Source of the DNA: Harmothoe impar
Lineage: Eukaryota; Annelida; Polychaeta; Phyllodocida; Polynoidae
DNA length: 64,000 bases
NCBI GenBank assembly: GCA_947462335.1
Contig: OX381704.1
Span: forward strand, 27,737,955 to 27,801,954
Direction of reading: 5' to 3'
Numbering within the stretch: the stretch's first letter is position 1; the number at the start of each line of letters is the position of its first letter. The notes beneath the pieces were generated by a model. It made no database searches and was not told the origin of the DNA. It saw only the letters and a program-made list of their open reading frames with translations. The translations under genes and the position numbers were made by a program. This document shows positions 37,101 through 49,157 of this stretch, in pieces.

Positions 37101-40100
37101 AAAACAGGTGAGCGGATTTACCCATATGGTCAAATACACTGTATATCAAGTGGTGAGTGATATAACACAAAGGTGTGAGCGATATAACAACAATAATAAC
37201 GATATAACCCAAATATTTAGTCATACTTTTAGGCCCCTGCTTACCATATAGGTGGTTGCAACGATTTATTTTTTTCTCCATTTTTTCAATTTTCATTTTT
37301 TTTTTTTTAATTGCATATAAAAAGGGTTCTTAATTACGGTGGGCTACAGTAATGAGGAAGATTTGGGTAATATCGTCACTAGGTGCGCGATACCACATTT
37401 ACCCTACCCCCCCCCCCCCCCCTGAAGCCCCACATGAGGCATGCAAACGCTACCACTATAGCGCATCACTTTGATTTTTATTCTGAAAGAAGTCTTGTTG
37501 TCCGACTCCTGGTGGCTCCACCTTGTGTGTTTGAGAGACAACTCTCCAGCAACAAGGCGTGAGAGCCACCATAGTGGATTACAATCTAATCTAATCTGCT
37601 GCCATCAGGCTTTCTAATGGCTTGTTGTGGAATAACTGATGATTAGTGATATTAAATAGTGTTCCTTTAATACATGTACATGGATATTTTTCATGGATAG
37701 ACGGTAGGTTACCATTTCTAAGCCAATCCGCCTCAACATGTTCACGTCGAGTATCACAAAATGCACCTATTATCGCCCCTGACATGGCCATGCAAATACC
37801 CTTCAAACCACGAATTTACATCAAGTCATCTCGGTTATTATAGGCAGTTCTATTGATAAGACCCTTAACTACCATCCCCTGCTTTGTGTAGCGTGGATGC
37901 TGCTGTTATCCTTTTATTTTTGGACTCTATTGAAGGGGATGGGCCGAACTACACGGTCAAGGTGAAGGCAACAAAATGGCGTGACAAATTGACATTTCTG
38001 ATGAAAAAAACCTGAACTATCCAGCAGTCGATCTACATGCTCTAGGTAGTAATGGATACCGAATTTTAGAAAAACAGCAACAGCAATCTCTCTAGAGATA
38101 AACCGCAACCTTGATTAAGTGATATCTTGTGTGCAAATGGGTAGATGGAAGACATTTCTATGTTATTCACCTAGCCCCGACATCGATTTCGGCACTTTAA
38201 AAAAATAATTTAAATTGTTTAATTTTTGTAAGGAAATATGAAACAGACAATTTTGACAGAAACAGACACATAAGAAAATGGGAAGGGGAAGACATTGGCA
38301 CATTAATTATTGCGTTGGGCTGTATGTGGAGCAAGATAAAGAAATATTTGTGTCAAGAAAGTTGTGTAACAAAAGGCTACGTCGACCCAGATAGAAGGTT
38401 GGAGGTATAGTAGAGCGTTGTACTATAGTAGAGCTGGGTACCTCCTCGCCAACAAAGATAAAAGCACCTGTAGCAAAGACCTCCCACAGGCATACAAACA
38501 ATAAAAATACCATAACTTAAATTTAGTCACCTTGGAAACGGCCACATGGAGGTGGTACAGAGCGTTGACCAATGCAGCGTTCCGCATCTGACCAGGGGTC
38601 ATAGCACCGATCACTTGGCTCGCCTCGCCGTCTGTCGATAACTGCAAGTTTACAGATTAGGACAATTTATGAGGTGGCCAATATCAAAATAACACAAAAT
38701 AATCAATTTAGACAAAATGATGTGAATAAATTGCCTTCCTTGATTTAAAGTATAATATAGTGGACATGTTTTACACATTAAAAAAAAGGTGTCCCGTTAT
38801 TATCAATAACGTTGACTACATTCTAGTCTGGAAAAGGGTATCATTAATCAACAATACACGCTCTAGAGGCTGACATGACCATGAGATTAATCGAAATGAA
38901 AGATAAAATCATCTTGATATATCTACTACAAAAATGGAAATAATAACGGAAAATTTGCCACCGATCACCTAGCAAATAAATAAATCATGTGTTTGGTCAC
39001 TACAAAAAAAAACAACACGTTTTTCTCATCAACAGGCCATGAAAAATATGGAAAGGGTACTTTTTGTTTTCTATTTGTTTTTATTCATTTTCACTGAGGA
39101 CCAAATGGGAATAAAAAGACGACATTTTGTGACGCGCAAGGTGATGAGAAACGAGTTTTTTTTTGAGTGGCCTTAAGCCTAGTCTCAACATATAAAATGT
39201 AGTCAGGTATCAAATAGTAAAAGATAAATCAAATCCCTTCCTTAAGATTCTCTTCACACGTACGTCAGTACTAAACCAGCCAGCTGTATTTCACCAATAC
39301 ATTGTATTTAACCTGTATTTGTACACTGATATTCTTACCCTCTTTTTCACTCTGCCTGGACACTATAGTTGTTAGAAAATGCTTGTAAGGGACGGTCTTT
39401 ATGACAAGTACATATTTGGTAAACACAGGTTAATTATCTTTACGGTTTACTCATTTAACACATTTACCTTACAAGAATACACTTCACAAAACATGTTATA
39501 TAGACCCAATTAGTGTTGCAGTTCACGCACCAACACTGGCACCTCTTTTGTACATTGTACCAGTATTTTCTCTCTTGGCTAAGTCTATTTCAATCCTGAT
39601 TTTCTCAGTTATTTTACATGTTTGAAATAAAAAGAGTATCAATGGATGTAAGTGCCTGTGTCCTATTGAAATATACCATCGGTTTCTTTAAAGCATGTAA
39701 AATAGCTGAGTAAATCGATATTGAAATAGGCTCGGCAAAGAGAGAAAATGCTGGATACTCTGCACAATAAACTGTAGGAGGGGCAGACATTGTAGTGCAT
39801 GTACATTGTACATGGAACGGCAACGATAAGAAGGCGTATGCTGGGCAATAGGGATGTATACTCACCAGTTGTTCGCACCTAACAGCGTAAAGCTGGACGG
39901 TCTTAGCCACATTCTTTGCGACGGTGATGCTAAGTTGCATGTCGACACTGGACACACTTAGTTCACTGTTAAAGCATTGAAACAGTAATACAAATAATTA
40001 TATATATATGACATCTGATTCTCTATATTTTTTAAAATCAGTGAATCAAACACGTGTAAGTTAAGGGGAGAGGGACTATTAACCCAACTCAAAATCACAG

Positions 40101-43100
40101 TGACATTTAGTTAGTGAATAGAACAGTGGTCTGATGACCCTTGGCGACATGAGCGGCTTAAATCCCTAGCACTGTCATACCCGAGTTGGGTACCTTTTAG
40201 CAGTAACTGACCTTGATATGGTTTTGGCGATGCTGTCTATCTCCTCCTGGGTGGGCGCTGTCATGGATCCGGCAGAGAACACCAGGTTGATTGGGTCAAA
40301 CAGGCGCGACAACGACTTGGACAAATATGCATTCTCAAATATATATAGTGAGGCACGTAAAGCCTTCTCTGGGCTGAAAAGTAATAGTTACTATTACTAA
40401 GTAAAGATATAAGCATAAAATAGCGGCATAAAGTCATCATAGCACAATATCATATTGATAATGTTGGACAGCAACGTAATTTAATGTCGGATAGCAACGT
40501 ATGATTCTTTTTCTTAGTACATTACTTTAAAGCTCGCCCCATTTCGACCTCGGGCAACCCGAGCACCATTGCTTGTATTAGAGAGCTCAAGAGTTGTGGG
40601 GATTTATTCCAGCAACCAGCATGCTGGAATTACTTTAAGTTTAACCATGAAACTAAAGTACCAGCGGTGATCCATGGGTAACAGAGGTCGAGACAGGCCC
40701 TTATTTAAAGCCCCGCATTTCAAGGGTATGGTAGGCCATAAATGTACAGGTGTGTATATTTATGGGTAGGCTTAATTGACTGCTCCCCAATCAAGTAAAT
40801 TGTGGCCTACTCTTTTCATGGTTGACCAAAAATAAGAAGGCACACTTACTCAAAGTCAGATGGAGTAGCAGACTCTGGGTACAAATCCAAATCGGCATCA
40901 GAGACATCGGCCTCTGGCAGCATGACGACACCGACCGGCACCACTGTGGTCATAGTGCCACTGAACTGCTGGAGGCGGCGCCACAAGTCATTGTAGAGTC
41001 GCAGCAATTTGGGGTACTCCCCCTCAAATGCTTGCTTGATGAACATATTTGCTGGAAGCAAGAATCCTACGTCAAACATGTTTTATATCTTCCAGACACC
41101 TAAGGTGTATATAATGAATGACAAAACTCATACCTTACTAGAATTTCCAAACATCAAAACACAATAGGCATATTCATTCATTGTTGTAATTCTACTCTAT
41201 ATTTAACTGGGTTTTCTTTTTTGAAGAAGTAAACATTGGATTCTTACCTTCCGAGGCAGCAGCGAACTCCTTGGCTAACATGCCAGTTACACCCTCCCAG
41301 AACGCCTGCATGAGGTTAACCTGGCCATCCTGGGGGAAAAAAGAGAAATGCACGTCTACCAAACACGAACTTAATAGTCTTACTACAAGCATACACGGTC
41401 ACACCAGCGAGAAACCAAACTTTCAAAGGCAAACTCTGAAGTGAGCCTTACACCACGAGTGAGGTTCTACATTAAGCTTCTGTGAGTGCCGCTTTAATTA
41501 TTTATTGGACCAATTAACCTTTATATTAAGCCATTAAACTCAGCTGAAATTATAGATACAAACCTTTGCCTTAGCAAGCTCGTCAATGAAGCACACGTGA
41601 GTGACTGGGTCGCGTTTCTTCACGAGTACTTTCTGCAGGTGTTGTACCTGCGAGCAGCTCGCGTGGATCGAGTCCATCAGCTTCTCCAGGTTTGTCCACA
41701 GGGTCGCCCTGAACGCAGCTGTGTTGCCAGGAGCGGGCATTGTAGCCTTTCCTGGACCACCTGAAGTTGTGAAAAAATGGGAAAAAAAGTAAATCTTTAA
41801 GTAAACGAAAGCTACCGGTATGTTAATTTTCAGGAAAAACTAACGAAAATTTTCATTGACAACAGAGCATGATATCATAAACACTTGGCCTTTATTAGTT
41901 AAAACATAGATTTAAGGTTCAGCATTTATAAATTAGGGGGGAAAGGGAAACAAAATGGACCATATTTTGACACATTATAAGATACCAACTTTTGTGAGTG
42001 GTTCCCTGCTGGGCTATGCTGCGTACATCGAGTGCCGACCGTACACTCTGATGGAGCTCCTCGTGGCACCCAGCGATGACGTGATCCACCGTCGTCTCCA
42101 GACTGCCCAGGTTGTGGAACACCTGCAGTGAAGTCGCTACCTGCGTCTGGTTCTGAAAGAAGAGTTTGTGAAGGGAAAGCTTATATCAGTCGTAACTATG
42201 CAAGCTGTTGATTATGAGTAGACAATTCCCGAGTATCCTAGGGAAGTTCTCTATACTGTACTCAACGTAAATATCATCCTCTGCCTAATGATATTAGACG
42301 TATTGGAATATAGTTATCATTATATGTGCATATTTTGATTTTAATTTCTACCTGTGTCTCCATTCCTTGTTCAAGCATTTTCTGGGCTTGGGCTTCAACT
42401 TCCTTCCTGGCCTGACGTATGAATCTTCGGTCAGATTCAATGACATCTATGCCACTAAGATCTACACCTTCTGAGAGATAGTCTGGGGAAAAGAAAAGAA
42501 AATTTAGGAATGGGGCATTATATTGTAGAAATCCTACAAGTTTGATACAATGATGTAGCTATGCATCTTTGTATAAATTCTATAATACCGTGTGTTCTTT
42601 TGCAAAACTTGCCAACTTGCCATGTATATTGTGTGTGCAATACTAAATGTCCCTCCTCACTACATGTGACCAAATACAAAATGTATTATACATTTGTAGT
42701 TCCAACAAGGACAACTCAGGTATATGGGTAGCCACATGTTAATTTAATAAAAACATAAAAAATGGTCCCTACCTAATTCATTGAGGCTCTGGGCAGCTTT
42801 AGTGATCTCGCGTGCACCGCCCTGGAGCTGGCTGTGCAGACGCTTACTGAGGTACAGGATACGGATGATGCGGCGTAGCAGGTCACAGGCATCCTGCAGT
42901 CTACGGAGCTGCTGTGTCCGACTCACGATCTTTGTATAAGGCTCTGTCACCTTGCTGCGAATCCTGTGGAGTATTTAAAATTAAATTTAAAAAAATATAT
43001 TGAAAAGTTAAGGTTTTATCATCGATACTTGATATTAGTATCACTATTAAAAGCTCAAAATTGTTTTGTTTTCTTATTGTAGAATGATAATGAGTTTTCT

Positions 43101-45404
43101 TTAACCCAGTAACAAGACTTGTTCATGGGAATCATACAGAAAAATCACCTTTCAACAGCAGCAAGGAGGGACTGTATTCGCGTTTGCATCATCTGGAGAA
43201 CTCCTATTGGGTAGAAAACATAATTTACACACTTTACACTTCACAATTGACACACCAAGATATAACCCCATTATACCCAGTTGTTTCGTAGTTAAGAAGC
43301 ATGTGTACTTGGCCATTGAGATTTTCTCAATGGAGTGATGCTGTGCTGCGTTAATGCCCGTTATCTTGCAGCATGTGAGTGATGCATGTTAGCAAAAGTC
43401 AGCAAAGTTATCACAGCCTAGATGACTGCGATAACGTTGCTATAGGTGAGTGCAACTCCTTTTGTAATATTCATTTATACATTTTTGGTTCTGTACCACA
43501 GTCATCTGTAAGATTAGCAAGGCAGACAATAGAGAAACATAGGTTTACCTTCCAGCGTTTCGATCCCGGTGGCCTGAGACAGTAGATCCTCATGATGAGC
43601 AACAACCTGTAGACAGAAGACCCAATATTAGTGATAATAAACATGGTACGCAAAAAAACAAAACAAGACCGTGTGGTACGCTTTTCCTTATTTTTTCTTC
43701 ATACAGAAAATCAACACTAGCCGTTTAGAGTGTAATAAGTGTTATTGAATCTTTTCCAACCCCATACGCTTTATGCAATTAATTCACAAAGAAAACGATT
43801 CGACCAATAGCACAATCTAGATTTTCTTGAATTATTGGAAATCTGAAATAATTATTCCGAGTGATCCCCCTGCTCTAAACTTATTTAGAATATATTTGTA
43901 ACAGACGGGATTTATTTGATTCAAACGATTTGTGGGGGTGAGTAAAACACCCAGCGCGTGCAGCAATTTGTGTGAATGGATCACCTTAATTCTGAATTTA
44001 TACTGACCTGAGAGTGAAGTTCATTATCAAGTTTGTTTATTCCTTCCGCGAGTTTCTCAAGTTGCTTTGAAATGACATGGCTCTGTATCATCCGGGTGGC
44101 ATGTGCTTTAGCATCAAACTCATTTGCGAGAAATTCCCGAAACAAATCTAGAAATGAAAAAAAGAAAGGACAAGGGTTATTGAAAATGAAAGAGATAGAG
44201 TGACTGAAATTACAGGAGACTCAGGGTTCATGGACAGGGAGGGGTTATTTCAGTTACAATCACGCATACATGGATTCTATAAAGTTCATGAAGGTGTTCC
44301 TCAGTGAAAGCTAATACCAAATGACTTGTAACACGACTTCCAGACACAACTTCGCCAGAGACAACTTCACCAGGCACAACTTGGCCAACATCACCAGGCC
44401 GCAGGCACCCTCCGCTTTCCATCCTTGCCGAAAATCAAGTTGATTGGCACATAAGCAGCTGAGATATCTATGTTTCTGTTCTCTCCAACCATACTCTATA
44501 AGTTTTGGTTTTGCATGTTGTGTCTTCATTGGTCGGTAGTACTAGATTACTGGGAGCCAACGAGTGGGACCAGCATTGAGTCTTACAGTAGGGCCCCAGA
44601 CGGGTAAAATCAACAAATCGACATGAGCCTAGTGACAAGGGACAAGAACTATTTCTTAGAATTGACAAATGACATAGGTATTCCTTAAAATCGACAAGTG
44701 ACATGAGACCTGGTGACATTTTTACAGTGTCAGTGACAAGTGACAAGACCCTTTTCTTAAAATCGACAAGGGACATTGGCATTTCTTAAAATCGACAAGT
44801 GACTCAGGAACCCCCCCCCCCCCCCCCCTTAATTCTGGGGCCCTTAAGCCCCGGCCACACCTAGGTGATTTCACCCGACCCGACGTGGTCCGACCTAGAT
44901 CCGACCCAACCCGACCCGACAGTCGGAAGAGTTTGGCATGCACAACTCTATCAGACCGGCCAGGTAAATAAGGTCCGATTGTCGGGTCTGGTTGTGTCGG
45001 ATCTGCTCAAAATGGCCTAGTGTGGCCGGGGCTTTACAGTGCTATGGAGGACAGCGGTGATAGCCTTGGAGTTTGCTTGCGATCTGTAATACGTAGTACA
45101 CTACATATACAGATGATACACATCTATGATCTAGACTTCTAGTACTAATAGTAGTACTTGTGATTGACCAGGTCAATCAAAAAAGGATTACAAGTTGTAG
45201 TAGGGTTGTGATTGACAATTCACTCTATTATCGCTCACAGGACACGTCAACAAACAACTGTGGCCCCATAGATATTGAATCTTTTCATGGGCCAGCGTAA
45301 TTTAGAGGCATTCTACACTTGAACATATACTTCACATCTGACTTTACAGTACAAAATACCGACTTACCATCTTGTTCTAGATCAGAAAACAAATTTCTGT
45401 CCAT
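34112..45404 (-). CDS. COG5: COG5, conserved oligomeric Golgi complex subunit 5 (complete, 20 coding exons)
   Basis: COG5 belongs to lobe B of the COG tethering complex, which acts in retrograde intra-Golgi transport. Exons in transcript order: 45368-45404, 44008-44147, 43549-43606, 43149-43203, 42773-42963, 42352-42482, 41990-42152, 41564-41760, 41248-41329, 40850-41051, 40212-40373, 39866-39965, 38531-38641, 36623-36685, 36157-36260, 35782-35904, 35144-35329, 34788-34914, 34459-34538, 34112-34226. Total 2427 nt, 808 residues, close to the vertebrate length. Diagnostic stretches are [92 protein letters not shown] and [15 protein letters not shown]. The start ATG has A at -3 and G at +4. The seventh exon uses a weak donor, A|GTTGGT, chosen because only it keeps the frame and the conserved [13 protein letters not shown] junction. 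The N-terminal coiled-coil region is complete. Confidence 0.96.
35455..35545. repeat. CGTTATA-type dispersed repeat in a COG5 intron
   Basis: CTCGTTATATGGAAGGCC at one end and TATAACGAAATTTAAC at the other, loosely inverted. It is related to the piece at 24040-24110. A similar TATATGGAGGGCCTTTT occurs at about 47940. Confidence 0.4.
36965..37010 (-). repeat. CATGTCG/GTCGATTTTAAGAAA family, one unit
   Basis: In inverse orientation it reads CTAGATGG, a G-run, TCCCCATGTCGC, then ATGTCGATTTTAAGAAATGG. This is the same head as the blocks at 8466 and 45733. Confidence 0.65.
37006..37406. mobile_element. 401-bp TIR element in a COG5 intron
   Basis: Perfect 14-bp inverted ends TAGGGTAAATGTGG and CCACATTTACCCTA. 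The interior repeats GGTAATATCGC and GCGATATAAC motifs. C-runs flank both ends. Target duplication is obscured by the C-runs. Confidence 0.6.
38995..39172. repeat. Foldback element in a COG5 intron
   Basis: GGTCACTAC, an A-run, then ACGTTTTTCTCATCA at the left. Inverse TGATGAGAAACGAG, a T-run, then GAGTGGCC at the right. The ends pair imperfectly; it is non-coding. Confidence 0.5.
44600..44815 (-). repeat. CATGTCG/GTCGATTTTAAGAAA family, degenerate tandem block
   Basis: Several copies of TTCTTAAAATCGACAAGTGA and ACATG-containing units in inverse orientation, ending at a C-run of about 20 bp. Translation gives repeated SLVDFKK-like peptides that are not real protein. Confidence 0.65.
44846..45034. 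repeat. Foldback element with AAGCCCCGGCCACAC ends
   Basis: AAGCCCCGGCCACACCTAGG at the left and CCTAGTGTGGCCGGGGCTT at the right are inverse with one indel. The interior is rich in CCGACCCGAC and its complement GTCGGGTC. It lies in the first COG5 intron. Confidence 0.6.
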
Positions 45405-45732
45405 TTTGTTGGTCGCAGCTCGGTGCCGACTGCTATTTGCGGTTTCCCCACGAGACGGCAGCACTGATTGATTGCTACTCCCCGCTTACATCAGAGGACG
45501 CCACCCGATGGTTTCCGCGTCTCCCCTGCGTCTCACCTTCGTCTGCTTTTGACGCGTCAGCTGCATGCCGCAGGTGTGGTTATATACCGAGGTTGTAGGT
45601 TCCTTATTAGGGCGCACCATTGCTTGATCTGGTTACCAGCGAGATAAGCACTGATACAACAATCACAATGGGTAGGCTGTTACATATTGCCCCCTAAGAA
45701 TTCTGCAGTGAATGCAGGGTGTTATCTGGGGC

Positions 45733-45957
45733 CCTTGATGGGGGGGGGGGGGGGGTCCCCATGTCGCATGTCGGTTTTAAGAAATGACCATGTCACATGT
45801 CTATGTCGCTAAAGATGCTCAGGTCCCATGTCAATTTTAAGAAATGTCCATGTCCCGTGTCAATAAGCCTCATGTCGCATGTCACTAGGCCTCATGTCGC
45901 ATGTCGATTTTAAGAAAGGCCCATGTCGCTATATCGAGTTCAGGGGTCTAGAGCCAT
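45733..45957 (+). repeat. CATGTCG/GTCGATTTTAAGAAA family block
   Basis: It begins GATGG, a G-run, TCCCCATGTCGCATGTCGG, has five or six degenerate units and ends GTTCAGGGGTCTAGA. This is the fullest copy of the head and tail of the family. Confidence 0.7.
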
Positions 45958-47807
45958 TTATCTGATTGGTTGATAATGCAACCAGCTACACGCCTATGTA
46001 ACACGCTACACGCCTATGTAACAGCTTGTACCCATTGTGATTGCTCTATCAGTGCTTGTCTCGCCAGTTACAAGCTTAAGTAATGGAGCCGCCCACAGGA
46101 CGACCAGCCAGCTGTCGAATTATCCATTCAAAATCAAATAGTGCCCATGATTCCCGGTGAAGATGGGTAGGCCTAGAGTTTTTTTTGTTTCCCCCCCCCC
46201 TTTTTAATGCACGTCTAGACATTGCACTTTGTATGTTACTTGGCATCCCAAGATATGCTAGTGCCAGTGAGACTTTTGCTGCTTGTGCTGTTCCGACATG
46301 CGGTGCTACAATTAGAAGACTAATATACCGGTACAGTTTCATATGTCAACTGATGGGGTCAAGAAATGAGTTGATCATAAGCTTGGTGGATCCAAGAAGT
46401 GATACCCAGTACACATCTCATATCTGGAGATGCTGGTATCAAGATTTGTACATACACTTTAATCTTCCTTAACTGTATTGTCCTGTATTCTTTTATCTGT
46501 ATCTATATGTAAGCGTGTTTTTATAGCATATGGACCTTTTCTACTACGATTGAGTCTGAAATAAAGATTTGAATTGAATTGAATCCACCAAAAATACTTT
46601 TATGTGTTAGTAAATGATATGAACAAACATCTTTGAGAGAGTTTTAAAAAATTCTATAGACTTTGAATTGCCCATTCCTGAAACATTACATTTTTATCCA
46701 GAATGCCATGGCATACATTTATGAAATTATTTTTTGCAATAAAGGGAAGCATATACCGGTAGGCACTTGATATATGAAGTTTAATATTTCTGTACTTAAT
46801 GATTGATGCAAAATAAAAATAAAGATTTTCACATTTGTTTCTGATTTTTAGAGAATAATTTAAATACTTTCATATATTTTTCAAAATTCCATATTTAAAA
46901 AAGCAGTTCGGGACCCCTTCTTTTCTTTTCTTTTCTTTTCATCAACTTTCGATTAAAAAAACAGGTAGAAGAAAATTGGAGAAATTCTTTGATCAACCTT
47001 AAAAACCACTGGACCGTAACTGCCAGGGATGTAGGTCAAGGTATATGTCACATGGCAGTGACGTCACACAGGTAGACCCCCGGAAATAGGTCAAAGCAAT
47101 CGGTGTGAACACGGAGGTAAATCGAGGTCGGGCGCTTATCAACTTGAGTACTTGGCGGTAAGTGATACGGCTACATATTATCTGTGTTATCATGTTCAGG
47201 TATTCCCACTTGATTCATATTGTGCAGGAACAGAGTACATAACGTCACAGAGCACCAGATCTTGAACCAAAAGAGGAAAGAAGTCCAAGTTTTGAACTGG
47301 GTGGTGTTCTCGTTCATAACAACATGGCTGGTCTACCTGTGCCGTGGGTCAGTTCAGGAATTCCCCCGACAACTGTTCTATAGTTGAAGCCACTAAATAC
47401 CCTCATCAAAATATGTTATATTTGAGTTGTGAATGGCGTGCATTCAGTTTCATTCGCTGTACGATCTGTTATTTTAAGGTGTCCCTTTTTGGGAGTTTCA
47501 CCTGTGCTGAGAGCGCGTCCGTTTGGCAGGTGCGCTAACCGTGATATTCCAATCTAGGTCACCTATACTTTATAGTCACAGTCACAGTACACATTCTCTG
47601 CAGTGACAGATATTGGATGAAAATCAAAATATAGGTTGATTTTGTACCCAAAAGTGTTGGGGGGGGGGGGAGGACTTAGTTATCCCCCTGAAACGCAAGC
47701 AATCAGTTCTGATATTCAACTGCACTATACATTGAGCCAATTTGAGGCCTATATCATACATGTATTGGATGAATCATGATCATTATATATGAGTGTGGGG
47801 TATTCCC

Positions 47808-47897
47808 CATGGCCATGTCATTTACATTTGTTCCCCGGCCCTGTCCCATGTCATTATCTTAAATATATTCCCCATGTCGCATGTCGATTTTAGGGGC
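47808..47897 (+). repeat. CATGTCG family, short block
   Basis: CCCCATGGCCATGTCATTTA, CCCATGTCATTATCTT, then CCCCATGTCGCATGTCGATT and TTAGGGG. A diverged copy. Confidence 0.55.
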
Positions 47898-47984
47898 TAC
47901 TACAGTGAAAGCTCACTACTATAAAGGATTATAAATATTATATGGAGGGCCTTTTAACAGAAAGTTTCTTTATATTTCACTCAT

Positions 47985-48652
47985 CCTGTCCACGGGCCCC
48001 TGTCCACCCCTCATCCTGCCTACTCATCACCCTGCCTACCTCTCACCCTGCCAACCCCTCACTCTGTCCACCCTTCGCCCTACCTGCCCCTCGCCCTGCC
48101 CCCCCCCCCTCACCCTGCCCACCCCTCATCCTGCCCAACCCTCACCCTGCCTACCCCTCACACTGCCTGTCCCTCATCCTGTCTGTCCCTTATCCTGCCC
48201 ACCCCTCATCCTGCCCAACCCTCACACTGCCTGTCCCTCATCCTGCCTGCCCCTCATCCTGCCTACCCCTCACCCTGCCTGGCCCCACCCTATCTGTCCC
48301 TTATCCTGCCTGCCCCTCACCCTGTCTGTCCCTCATCCTGCCTATCCCTCACCCTGCCTGCCCCTCACCCTGCCTGCCCCTCATCCTGCCTGCCCCTCAC
48401 CCTGCCTGCCCCTCACCCTGTCTGTCCCTCACCCTGCCTATCCCTCACCCTGCCTGCCCCTCACCCTGTCTGTCCCTTATCCTGCCTACCCCTCACCCTG
48501 CCTGTCCCTCACCCTGCCTGCCCCTTTCCCTGCCTGCCCCTCACCCTGCCTGCCCCTCACCCTGCCTGCCCCTTTCCCTGCCGGCCCCTCACCCTGTCTG
48601 TCCGTTATCCTGCCTACCCCTCATCCTGCCTGCCCCATCACCCTAGTTACAG
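47985..48652 (+). repeat. 16-bp C-rich minisatellite, block 1
   Basis: Degenerate tandem array of a 16-bp monomer close to CCTGCCTGCCCCTCAC. It has the same monomer as block 2 but is more diverged. A 234-codon ORF across it is an artefact of the stop-free repeat. Confidence 0.85.
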
Positions 48653-49157
48653 CTTATAACTCTCAGTAGGACGCCGGGGCTGTCTGAGAGTTACGGAGAG
48701 AAGGGTCAGTTTGTTACTGGTTTTGCCTATCCCTAACAATCATGTAGATTTCTACACCTAATCAAGACAGGCTATGAGTGGCTGTTATGCTACTTAGGGC
48801 CTTAATTGGATGACGTGAAATGTACAAACTGGTAATTATGGTCATGTCTAGACCAATCAAAAGGTGGCATCCATGCTGTAAAGAGTTTATACCTGCACAG
48901 ACTACCCTCTACAAAGTGATCTAATGCGTCGAAATAAATAACAAATTGCAAATTCTAAAAACATAGCAATGTAAAGGACAGTCAGAAGAACCCCCCTGTG
49001 TAATTTCAGCCCAAAAATCCATTTATCAAGCCCAGAGGAGTGCGAATCAAACCAACCTCGCATTTGATCCATTTGGGCTTAATTTCCAGTGAATTTTGGA
49101 CACTAAACTTCTATACCCAGAGGAGTGAGCTGCGGCCTGTGTATTGCGGACTCTACT
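48653..49157. other. Unique spacer between minisatellite blocks
   Basis: About 500 bp of non-repetitive AT-balanced sequence with no coding signal. Confidence 0.5.

Larger units (their letters stand above)
45405..47984. other. Divergent intergenic region between COG5 and neuroglian
   Basis: It contains the COG5 5' flank (a TGACGCGTCA palindrome near 45549), two repeat blocks of the CATGTCG family, a TTTTC microsatellite at about 46918-46940 and G-runs. A good donor, GCG|GTAAGTGA at 47158, could end a non-coding first exon of neuroglian, but this is unsupported by anything else. Confidence 0.4.

Noticed and set aside
36862..37296. 144-codon minus-strand ORF
   Set aside because: It runs through a TIR element and a repeat unit inside a COG5 intron, with no protein similarity I recognise.
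44468..44943. Minus-strand ORFs with repeated SLVDFKK peptides
   Set aside because: They are translations of the CATGTCG/GTCGATTTTAAG repeat block.
47942..48646. 234-codon proline-rich ORF
   Set aside because: Same minisatellite, block 1.
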